Positions 12,401 to 24,400 of a stretch of DNA of 64,000 nt are shown piece by piece. Under the pieces are notes generated by a model. The model saw only the letters and a program-made list of their open reading frames with translations, did not search any database and was not told where the DNA came from. Position 1 is the first letter of the stretch, and every line of letters starts with the position of its first letter. Made by a program: the position numbers and the translations under genes. The DNA lies in NCBI GenBank assembly GCA_029204225.1, contig CM055101.1:41812927-41876926 (forward strand), given 5' to 3'. Origin of the DNA: Diphasiastrum complanatum (taxonomy: Eukaryota; Streptophyta; Lycopodiopsida; Lycopodiales; Lycopodiaceae).

Positions 12401-15400
12401 GCGAAGAGCTTCATCATCTTTTTGTCTTGTTGCATCAAGTTCACATTCTTTGGAGTTGGCTGAATTATGGCATGCTAGGTTTGGACATCTCAACTTTGCT
12501 AGCTTGAAGATGTTGAAGAGATTCAATATGGTTGAAGACATTCCTAATATTGAGCATCCCGAAGGACATGTATGCGAAGGATGCATACTTGGAAAATTTC
12601 AAAGGCAAGCTTTTCCAATTGATGGAACTATTCGAGTTGATGGCAAATTTGATTTGGTTCATAGTGATATATGTGGTCCAATGAGGACCGAATCCATTGG
12701 AAGGTGTAAGTACTTTGTTACTTTTATTGATGACCTTTCAAGATTTACATGGATTTATTCTATGAAGGCAAAATCTGAAGTTTTTCAACGCTTTAAGGAT
12801 TTTCTAGCAATGATAGAAAACCAGTTTGGGCACTCTTTGAAGATCTTACGTACCGACCGAGGAGGGGAATATATAAAGAATACGTTCGGTACTTATCTTC
12901 AAAGCAAAAGTATCCATCATCAAATGACAACCCCTTACACACCTCAACAAAATGGTGTTGCCGAAAGAAAGAATCGCACTATCATGGAGATGGCTCGATG
13001 CATGCTCAAGGCAAAGGGCCTACCTCACAAGTTTTGGACTGAAGCGGTTATAACGGCGGCTTACATTAGTAATCGGTGTCCTACTAAAGCCTTGAAGGTA
13101 TTAACTCCTTATGAAGTTTGGTATGGTAAGAAGCCTATTGTTTCTCACTTACGCATCTTTGGTTGCACGGCTTATGCTTTCATTCCCGATAAGCTAAGAA
13201 CCAAGCTTGATGATAAAGAAGTTAAATGCATATTTGTTGGCTATAGTAGCGAAAGCAAGGGCTATAGGTTGTTTAATATGGATACTAATAAAATCATAGT
13301 GAGTCCTGATGTTCATTTTGATGAAAAGACCTCCTATGATTTTGCGCCCACTCATGTCATGAAAGGGGACTTCCCCCATGATGCATATGTTGAAATATTT
13401 ACAGATTTGGTTTTGCCATCTAATCATGAAGATAAGAGACTGCCATCAACTTCTAGTGGACAGCCCACTACTTCTTCAATTTTGCAGCCCATAGTTCATC
13501 AAGAAAAACCTATTTATGGTGAAGAGCAGCCTGTTGAAGACATTGGACAGCAAGGTCCAAGTTCAAAAAATATTGGACAGCAAGGTCCAAGTTCAGAACA
13601 CTTTGGACAACAAAGTGTTGACAAAGGTAAGGCTGTTGGACAGCCCAAACCAATCCCTAAATGGTTGTTGCAGACTTTGCAAGACAGCAAAGTGGATCAT
13701 TTCTATGAAGGGAAGACTCGTGCCTCTACTAAATCAATAGCATTTGCTGATTTTTCTGATTTTGCTCTTATTTCTATTGAGGATGGTGCAGTAGAACCTG
13801 TTTTTTATGAGCAGGCCAGAGGAGTAAAATATTGGGAGGATGCGATGCAAAAAGAGTACAACTCACTCGTGAAGAACCACACTTGGGTTCTTGTTGATCT
13901 TCCAAATGGGGCAGGAATCTTCATCTCTCAACAACGATACATTGAGCAGATGTTGAAACAATATTCTTTTTTCAAGTCATCGCAAGTTGATGCATATGAT
14001 GGATGCATTAGTGAAAAGTTTCATGCGAAACCTTTTCAGTTTGATGTTTTAGCAAAGGCTGAAAAATTCAAGCACTCTTTGGAACCTTTTTGTACTAATC
14101 GAGGAGGGAGTCAACATGTGTCAATTAGTACTTTTGTTCAAAATGTTAAGAGCGAGCATTTGTTTGGAGAGAATTTTTCATTACTTGAAGAATCTTCTAT
14201 GTCATCCCATGCCTCTTCGAGGGACAGCTTTGATGACGCCATCGTTGATGCATCTCTTGATAGTTTGCCAAATTTTTATGAAGAAGACGTTGGACAGCAG
14301 GTTCAGTCATCTTCTTTTGGTCATTTACAGCCCATTTTACATCATGAGCAGTCCATTATGCTTCAGGAACAGCCTCCGGAAGATTATGGACAACATGGTC
14401 CATGTTGGGAACACTTTGGGCAACAAAGTGTTGAACAGCCCATAACAGTTCCTTGTCGGCTATTGGAGGAGCAGGACAGCAAAGAAATGTCTTACTATGA
14501 AAGGAAGGCACATGCCTCTTTAAAATCAGTACCTCTTGCTGATTTTTTTGGTTCTACACTTACTCTTCATCATGATGTTGGTACATCGCCTATTCTATGT
14601 GAGCAAGTCATTGATAGTAAGGTTCGGGAGGATGTGATGCCAAAAGAGTTTGGTACTCTTTTTTATTGTCCTTATGGTAAGAAGTATTTTTGAATGATGT
14701 GGGAGCCTATGATGGATTACAAGTCCATGTTTCGACTTATTGCCGAGTTTATGTTGGTTCCCTACTTCGGATGGAGCATGCAAATCCTCACCCTTCGACT
14801 TGATGCTTCATTATTACGCATTCTTTTCCTTTTATATGTTGGACATGATTCGGGATGAGATTTCGACTACTTCGGTGCGAAGTTTATTTGGCGACATGAA
14901 GTTCGGACAGCAAGTTGCATTTTTCTCTTTCGAGAAGTTACTTCATGTTATGTTATGCATTTCCATTTAAGGAGGGTGTTGCAATGTAAATGGAATTGCT
15001 TACATTACCATAGGTTACTTTGACCCAAAAGGTCGAGAGTTGTGTAACCATGGTCATTTATTATATTAGGCCTACTAAACTTAGAGTTAGCTAAGTTAGT
15101 ATGAAATTAACTTGGTAGGGACTCATGGGTCCACTAGGCCTAATTGTGACATTAAGTACCCCAACTTGACATATTGGAGGTACCTTATTCTTTCTATGTA
15201 ACTTATAGAAAGTTGGATAGTCAATAGTCAAGTAGTTGGACAGCCAATAGTCAAGTAGTTGGATAGCCAATAGTCATGAAGTTAGATAGTCATCTTGGAC
15301 TATATATATGTGAGCATCCCATTTGTATGAGACACTTTTGTAAGCAATACTGACTATTCTCCTCGGCTGTCCACGAGTTTCTACAAGAGGGTTTCTAGGC

Positions 15401-18400
15401 ATCTCTCTCTTTCTTTTGAGAATGCTTTGTGTGATTGAATAGTTAAGATCCTGGATCCTTACGCTTCTATTTCCTACAAATTCATCCATTCGTGGTAAGG
15501 GGTATCTGGCTTTAATGGTCATTTTGTTTAATTTCTTGAAGTCTACACAAAGACGAGTTCCACCATCTTTCTTGTCAACTAACAGTACAGGAGCCCCCCA
15601 AGGAGATTGACTAGGTTGGATGTGTCCCATCCTAAGATAATCCCACAGCTGCCTCGCTACTTCATCCTCCTTCACACTCATCCTATCAGGATAAAGTGAG
15701 ACAAGAGAACTTCCTAGAAGAAGTTCTATACCATGCTCAACAACTTGTGCGGGTGGAAGACCCTCAAGTAACTATTCTAGAAATACATCATCAAATTCAT
15801 GCCTAAGTTTCCTAAAGATTTCACCTTCCGGTGAAGCAACATCATTTAAGATCTTAGACATTTGAGATAATTCAATGTTTAGATTTTAAATGTCTATATC
15901 AATGGAAGAAATAACACCTTTCCAATAACAAGAATAACTAGAACATTCCAAATCTTTCAAACATTCAGACAATTTCATTGCAAAACAACGAGAAGTTGGA
16001 ATATCGATATCATTTTTTGATCCTATCAATGAAGCATTGTGCAAGAATGACAAACAGTGAGTGATATAGTTTTTCTTCAATGATTCACTATGTTCATAGA
16101 ACCATTCTTTACCAAGTATCACGTCTACCTTATCCAAGTTCATAATGTGAAAGTCTAACGTATCACTAAAACTCTGAATTACAATAGGAAGACGTGGAAC
16201 CGTCCTGTCCCATACTTGGCTACTCTCCCCCATGGCTAACTTAACCATGTATTGATGGTTACTTTTTCTTGTCCCCACATTTCGCATCTGCACCAAAGAA
16301 GCATTGATAAAGTTATGAGTAGAACCATCATCAAACAAAACTTTAACAGCTTGCTCACCAATGAGCCCATTCATACGAATAAAATCACGAGGGCCAAATA
16401 CAACCATATTAAAACAACAATCTTCACAAATTGAATCATCAGTCAGCGATAGGTACACAAGAAATGCTAGAGTAACCTGGCATTTTAAAGCAAGTGGTAG
16501 CCCCTTTAGAAACCCCTTTAGCACCCTTATGTTTCTTCAGGTAATCCCTTGACAAATGCCCACACTCCATGCAATTGAAGCACAATACACGGCTTCTGGT
16601 CTTTGCATAAGCTTCACGGTCCAGTGTGGGCCATTTTCTCTTCTCGTCAGGAGAAGTATTGTCAATGACTTTTTCTTTCCAGACTTTTCCTTTCCCCTTC
16701 TTTGGAAAGAAAACAGGCTTTCGTCCTTTACTTTGGGCTGCCCAATCAACTCTCTCCGAGCTATGACACGTGTATCATCAAAAATTCTTACAAAGCGGAC
16801 TGCTTCATCCAAGGTTTGAGGCTAGTTCCTCCTCGAGTTGGAGTCCTTGGGCAAGCCCAAGATGAAATGCAACTTCAACAACTTTGGATCGATCCGAGCT
16901 GCAAATTTGGTAAGCACCTCTTGGAATTCTTGCAAATATTCATCAAAAGGCCAGTTCCCCATGTTGATGGTTGCATATTGTCTATACACTTCAAAATTAT
17001 CCATGATAGGCAAAAACGCATATTTGAAGGCTTTACAAAATTCATCCCAAGTCTTAGGTACGTCAGCCTTATCCCTTAGATCTTGCCACCATCAGAAGGC
17101 TTTCCCTCTCAAAAACATGACAGCCATCGAGATCATATCGTCGTTTGTTGAATCGTACACAGAAAAATGAGCACTCCATCGATCCAACCAAGAGAACACA
17201 ACATCAAGGACCTGATCCTTCTTATCGCTTGTAAACACCTCCGGCGTAGACAAAAGGTGAGTTAACACTTGCTTAGCTTGAGCAAGCTCCCTCAACTCCT
17301 TTTGCTCATGGGCATGCCTCTTTTGCATATCTATGATTTGTTGTTGAAGCATGTTGATAGCACCAATCAACTGGTTGGGATTAATAGTTGTAGCAGTCTC
17401 ACTATGGCTTCCGATGGTACATCCTTGATAGGATCCATCACTTAATTAGGAAAAATAGGCTGAAAAGTACAAAAGGCTCAAACAAGCCTCACACAAGAAG
17501 AAGAAGAGCACAAGATGAAAGCAAATCACTCAAAACAAAGTGAAGAAGCAATCAGCTGCACTAATTCCTATCTTTCTCCTCTTCACCCTCAAAAAGAAAG
17601 TAGTGCTCCCAGGTAAGATCACATCTCAAGAGGATAGGTACGTCCCAAAATCCGGAAGAGTCCACCTAGGCTGCCACATAGGCTGGCTGCCACGCAGGCA
17701 TGGCCAGTGTAGGGTGAGCAGGCAGCTGGACCTGCACACAGCCCGAGGTCGCACAAAAAAAAATTCATTTTTAGGTCGCATTTTTAGGGCGACCAAGTTT
17801 CTGTACTTTTTTTGAAAAAAAAAAGCTGTTTCAAAGCCCTAAACCTTAATTTGCAACCATAAACCCTAAATTGCAAAATACCCTACGATTGTCCATTTAA
17901 AAAAAAAAAGTGAATCAATTGCACCTGATCACAAGATTCGGCACCTCTAATACCAACTATTATAACCCCCACGATCGACTAAGTCAAGTGGGTACACAAC
18001 ATCACAAGAAGTTGGATGCTCACGATCCACCCCGCCGTAGAGCTCAATCCAAGCTCACCCACCGTGTCCTAGAGCCATCAGCCTAGGTTCTGTAACCATC
18101 CTCCAACGATGGCGGCGTCCCATACCACCGTCACCACCTTTGGATAGCAGCCTCCCAAGTCTAGCTAGCACAAATAACAAGATCGTCCTGGCATGCAATA
18201 GTGCTCCTCCCTCCTCCTATTCCTTGGAAGAGAGAATGAATCCTCATAACGGTCCCTCCTCCTATGTATGCATATAAGGGTCATAGGTCAAATCTTTAAT
18301 GTGGCACTTAATATGGATTTACAGGTCAAGCAACTAATCAAGAAGATCAAGAAAGTTCGACAAAGGATATTGGAGCACTACAGTTCTTTCTTGAAATTAG

Positions 18401-21400
18401 GTTTGGAGATCTAAGTATATTCATTTCTCAATCTAACTATGCTCATGAATTATTGTCAAAATTAAAAATGTCCGACTGTGAACCAATTATGACACCATAC
18501 GATTCAAGTTTGAAGCTAACAAAAACAGAAGATGATGAAGATGTAGATGAGACTTTGTACAAACGATTAGTTGGAAGTTTTATTTACTTGACCACTATTC
18601 AACCTGACATATCTTATGTTGTTAGTATGGTGAGTTAATAAATGACAAAACCTAAGATGGTACATTGGAATGCAGCTATAGGATCCCGAGGTATATTCAA
18701 GGTACAATCGGATTTGGCATCCAGTATGTAAGAAGTACGACACTATGATGTTACAAGGATATGTAGATGCTGATTTGTATCCACTGGTCTCAATTTTCTA
18801 ACATATGTCTCTAAGTGTTTTACCAGATCTTAAGAGGTTTTTCGACAGTCTAGGAATCTAGGCCCCAGCTGCGTTTGCAGGGAACGAGTCAGTCTTACAA
18901 GTATGTCGAATATTCAAAGGCACTTGGTATAAACACAATAATGATCTGAGTCCTGACAATGGTATGGAGTCAATAAATGGTACAGTTACCAATTTGAGAA
19001 GTAGAACAACATAAGCACAAACCCCATGAATGTTGTGGCCAACATAGATGGAAGATCTGTGGAAAATAAGGAGCCCCACAATAAAGGCCTAAATTAGAAA
19101 CAGACCTGTAGTTCACTTAACTAAGAACAAGATGGATCCCGTAGAGCTGATAATTTTAGGCGAAAAAAAAACAGACTACAAACAAAACAAAGCAGACTGG
19201 AAGGACAAACCCATAGACACTCCGAGCATAAAAGTTGGCAAAGCCTAATAACATTACCAACATAACCATGTTTGATTATGTTAATGCTTGGCTAGTCTTG
19301 GACGAGCAATCAGTTGTATCTCAGCATTCCTTGTTGATATAAGGTTCCTTGTCTGGAGGGGTGGCCGGTCTTGAGAATCCAGAGTTGCGTCGTATGGTGC
19401 ATGTTGAATGTGTTCTGATATCTCTAGACATTTGTCATTTATGCTTAATAAATTGCAGGCGTTACTCTCGATGCTATTATCAGTGAGCGAGTGACTCAGA
19501 TTATAGTGGTAAATTCTTCTGAACTCAGTCTAATGTTTGTATCTCAGCATTCCTTGTTGATATAAGGTTTCTTGTCTGGAGGGGTGGCCGGTCTTGAGAA
19601 TCCAGAGTTGTGTGTTAAATGTGTTCTGACATCTCTAGACATTTGTCATTTATGCTTAATAAATTGCAGGCGTTACTCTCGATGCTATTATCAGTGAGCG
19701 AATGACTCAGATTATTGTGGTAAATTCTTCTGAACTCAGTCTAATGTTTGTATCTCAGCATTCCTTGTTGATATAAGGTTCCTTGTCTGGAGGGGTGGCC
19801 GGTCTTGAGAATCCAGAGTTGCGTCGTATGGTGCATGTTGAATGTGTTCTGATATCTCTAGACATTTGTCATTTATGCTTAATAAATTGCAGGCGTTACA
19901 CTCGATGCTATTATCAGTGAGCGAGTGACTCAGATTATAGTGGTAAATTCTTCTGAACTCAGTCTAATGTTTGACGTCATGTGTGTAACAAAATTTTTGA
20001 AAACATTCACACTGATGCTACACTTAAGAGATTGAAGAAAGAAAGCAGAGCGATCCTAAGGTGAACCAGAAAGATACCAAGCACAATATGTAAATCACTG
20101 AGCATATGCTTACGGTCTGTAAAGCGATGAATGAATAGGCTTGGGTCAACCGGTTTCTGCATCATAGGGTGTTGCTCCAATCTTAACAATCTGCAGAGCT
20201 GTAAGAATACTGCACCGAGAACATATCTGAGACATCCAAGATCAAGAATCATATTAAAAGCCCTTAAAGATTCAAGCATAGTGTGTTTGACACACAAGGC
20301 CATCCCCCCAACAACTGCTGCCAAGGCATACTACATACGGTTACAATATCCAACTGGTTATTAGCTATTTGATGTTCAGACATGATTGAAAAGTGCACTC
20401 AAATCTTGAAGAAACATATGAACACAACTCCATCATACAAGCGTATGATACATAAAAGAGCCCTAAATTTGCATGAAGCTTGCATAATTTGAGGCGGGAA
20501 AGACACTGCATCAGCAAAAACACAAAGAGAAAGTGGCATTGTCACAATGGAGAACTTTTATAAAGACAATGGATTGCCTATTGCCAAGGCCCATAACACC
20601 TGACAAGAAGATATTACATGTTTTTTCAGACACAGCAACAACCGACCAAAGCTCCTCCATCAGCTAAAAGCCTTGTCAGCCGACCTAAAGGCTAAGACCT
20701 ACAAGGCTCCCCATTGTTCCAGCAATGTCCACCACCTACTCAGCAGATAATAAGAAAATGTCGCTTTTTCCAGTGATCTCCTTGTTTATAGATAGCTCGA
20801 TGTTATGTTTAGGATAGTATCCGAGATAATAAAGGAGATGTGCAATCTTCAACCTTACAAAGTCCACCCAAAAAGTTTGAGACCATCAACTCCATCATGC
20901 ATAGTGCAAAACAAATGCTACATCCCTACTTTGTCAGTGCCCAAAAAATAGATGCAGGTCACATGCACAAACATATGTCCACATTAGCTTTCATACATTT
21001 GCACCAAGGCACACGTATTGAGTTTCTAAGACTTCTCTGGAGGTTAAGGGCAGACTCAGTGTTAGAGCCTTTACTCCCTGTCCCGGTTATTTACAATTTT
21101 CAGAGACACATGTACGTTCAGTAATTATTGTAATTACTGAAATGGCTAAGTCACCAGCCTGTGGTGACTTTTGTAAGTATAAACTGTAAATAGTTGGCAT
21201 TGGACCTCAAAGAGTCGTGCTTAAGCTTTGGCATGGGGTACTACGTCATTTATTAGGAGTGGCTGGACTGACCTCCTAAAAAGTAGGAGAGTTGACTAGT
21301 CGTGACACATGTCATATGCTCACTGGGACAATTGGTCCAGTGAATGAGTGACACATGTCATGGTTGACCGGTCAAACATGACATGTGTCACATGCTCACG

Positions 21401-24400
21401 GGGACACTTGGTCCAGTGGATGAGTGACACATGTCAGCCTACTCACTTGCGCCTATGTCAGGGTACTGCCAAGTGGCAAGTGTCGACTGTGCATGGAGTT
21501 GGCCATGTGTCGAGATTTAGGAAGGGTCCGAGTTTAGGGGTGCTTGAGGATTGTGCATAAGTGAGCCTAGGGAGAGGCATTCCTCATCATAATCTATGCA
21601 GCAAAGGTTGGGAGGAGACAAGGCAGCCAGCTCCACCATGTTTCGTGTGCTCTGATGTTTTGTACATGCAGGGAAATCGACAGGGATCGAGATTGCTAAT
21701 TGCTGCGCACGGAATAAGCTAGGTTGTAAGTGAAGTTTCAGATTTGGAGTCTGACACTCAGTCATGATAAAGTCAAGCACTGAAGAGCAAAGCCAATCAA
21801 ATTAAGTCTCTACTAGGTAAATTTAGAGGTTAGAGCTTAGAGATATGGATATAAGTGAGGAACCATTTAGAATATGATCACGATGAGAATTTCTATCAAA
21901 ATCAAATAAATAAACCACACATCTACCCAGCTTCAACAATTCTATTTGCTAAAAAAGGTGAACAGACTTACACATTGGTCTGCAAGCAGTCTGAGAAGTC
22001 AATGAGCATGTAGGGTTTGCTTTCCTGCCTGCATACTTCAAAATATTGATGATGTTACATCCAAGAGAGAATTTCTGAGTTCATTTCTATTTACATTCAT
22101 GAACGTATATTTTTGTAAGAGAAGATATCTCCAAATTCACAAACTCAATTCGAGTCATTAATTTCATGAGGTTAAAGCACTGAAACAGGCAGAAGTGCAA
22201 CCAAAAAACTGAAAAAATTCCATATCAAATCACCAACATGAATAAAGAAAATTGCCAACGATTATAATTTATGGTCTGATTAAAGCCCAAGCATAAGTTG
22301 CTATCTAGGTTTCAGGAGAATCCGGATTCTCTTGAGTACACCTAGAACAAGAACGAATTAAGAACAAAACAGAAACATAAAACCATGGATCCTAAGTTGG
22401 AAAGAAGAGTTAAAAAGAAACAGACAATTTACAGAAATAAGAAATAAAATGGGCTCCTTAGCTCCCCAGATGCATGAACTCAATGAATAATCACATTCAA
22501 CATATTAGAAGCTGAAATATCTAAGAAAAGGCCATGAGAGTCTACAGCAGTTCAAACTTTTTTCATGTTTTTTTGCTCCATAATGAGTGATCATTATTGA
22601 GCAAAAAACTATTAGATGAACTGATTCATTTACAAAGCACCTCTACAGTACAGAGATAAAAAGAATTCAGAAGTACTTGATCCAAATTGAATAGAATATG
22701 AAATAATTGAAAAATCAAGATAAACCTATTAGCAGCAACCATTACCAAAGTTCTCAATCAAAAACCATGATGAATTCTGGCTTCTAGTGATTGCAATCAT
22801 CACCTCTATAGCTTGTTCATATGAGTCTCTGGAACAGTTTCCTTTAACAAAAAAATTTGTGCCTTTTTTAAAAACCACGAAAGTAATGAAGAAGTAGGCC
22901 ATTAAATAATCTTCTTACATTTCTAAGACAAAACCCGCATCTTCAAAAATTCAAGTTCATAAAAGGAAAGGTAAAATATTGCTAGATGGGAAAAGCAGCA
23001 TTTGTACTTATGAAACACCAAAAATATGGTAGAATGTACACAAAAAATACATGGCTGACTCTCCAGCTTTCTCTTCTCGCAACCACTTTCAAGATTCCAG
23101 GCCCGGCTACCATTTTTTCTCTGTCGGAATGCTAAAGCCTAGACAATGTGAATCTTTTAGTATGATGGAGGGTAAGCCCGAGATGTACTATGTGGTTAAG
23201 TCCCCAACTTAGTATGAGATGTGGAGAATTATTTGAGCCTAATATGGTTGTGAATAAAATTTACCACTTGAAAAATGTGGACCTTCTAAGAACAAGACAT
23301 GTGAAGTGAACCATGAAAGAGGCTAAACCTGAGATGAACTATGTGCTTTAAATCCCCTCCTTGAAATACAATGTGAAAGATTACTTTCATTCTTCATTTG
23401 ACCCTAACGTAGTTGAAAAAAAAATCTACCACTTGAGAACTGTGACCTTCTAAGAACAAGAAATGTGGAATATGAAGTCAAAAAACTAAGTACGGCAGTA
23501 TCCATAGATTGAAACCTCCAATTGAGTCAACAATGACTTCAGAATTTTGTCATTAAGAGAGAATAAGATGAGGAGAAATATAGCAGATTCAGACAGGGAG
23601 AGGATAGTGTGAAAATTTGACTGGCAATGCTCTGACAGAAAGGACAGCAAACCAAACAGTTCAGATTTAGATTGATGTTGGACTGCTTGTTATAGAGAAA
23701 TGTATCTTCCCAATTAGCACAATATAGTTTTTCCTCATTAGACAATAGTCTACTGTAAGAAAAATTTAGGCTATGGAAATAAATTTCCTAATGACAATGC
23801 AGCCTAAAGATCTTTCCTTCTTTATTCGTCACATGCCACATGGATCCAAGATACATAGCTTAATCACAAGATTGTTACACACATGAAGCTGAAGACCCCA
23901 ACATTAAAAATAGCTTTGTAATGCAACACTTAGCTCCTAGCATCAAGACACACATGAACCAAACAACAGTCCATATAGCATGTATTTCACCTAGACATTA
24001 ATGCAAAGTCTTTACTTCCAAGCATGCCATAATGTTCTGTTGATTCTCTATGTGGGCCCTATAATTAAAGAATAAACAATACCGGCACACGATGTATAAG
24101 CAAGCTGCTGCTACTTGTTGAGTTCTTCTCCCTCGTGTAAAATTGCGTTCGACTGCTATCTGTGTCCAAGGATTTGGATCATAGAATCAAAAAATTAAAA
24201 TCAAAAAACTAAGTGGCTGAATAACAACCAAAAGGAAAGCAAAAATGCCACAACTGTATGGCAATCATTATAGCAAATAACACTTTAAGATGTGAAACGT
24301 AAAACTTGAAACTTGCTTTGAGAACCCTCCAACATCAACATACGACATAAAGACGATGTGCAGCATTGACTGCGTCCTCTCGCCCACTGACTGATAACCA

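Larger units (their letters stand above)
10249..15478 (+). mobile_element. Ty1/copia element with two LTRs, inserted in gypsy RT
   Basis: A complete structural unit of 5,230 bp: 5' LTR, primer site, leader, gag, pol-like frame, polypurine tract, 3' LTR. The LTRs begin TGTTG and end CTACA. The flanks are aattt (10,244-10,248) and aattc (15,479-15,483), a 5-bp target duplication with one change. Removing the element joins the gypsy RT frame exactly (PRMDE to LIDRLHGV on the minus strand). Gag has one frameshift and one in-frame stop, and pol lacks the RT core and RNase H, so it needs another copia for movement. Confidence 0.95.
5244..20113 (-). other. BRF1 giant intron (about 14.9 kb) hosting nested retrotransposons
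   Basis: The intron is flanked by a GTAAGC donor at 20,113 and a TTTGTAG acceptor at 5,244. It contains, from low to high coordinates, a decayed minus-strand copia, a minus-strand gypsy split by a plus-strand copia, a copia RT/RNase H scrap, and a 223-bp tandem repeat. The gypsy and decayed copia lie in the same orientation as the host gene; the intact-looking copia is antisense to it. Confidence 0.9.

Noticed and set aside
13194..13427. Minus-strand frames across the copia integrase
   Set aside because: Shadows of the plus-strand pol frame.
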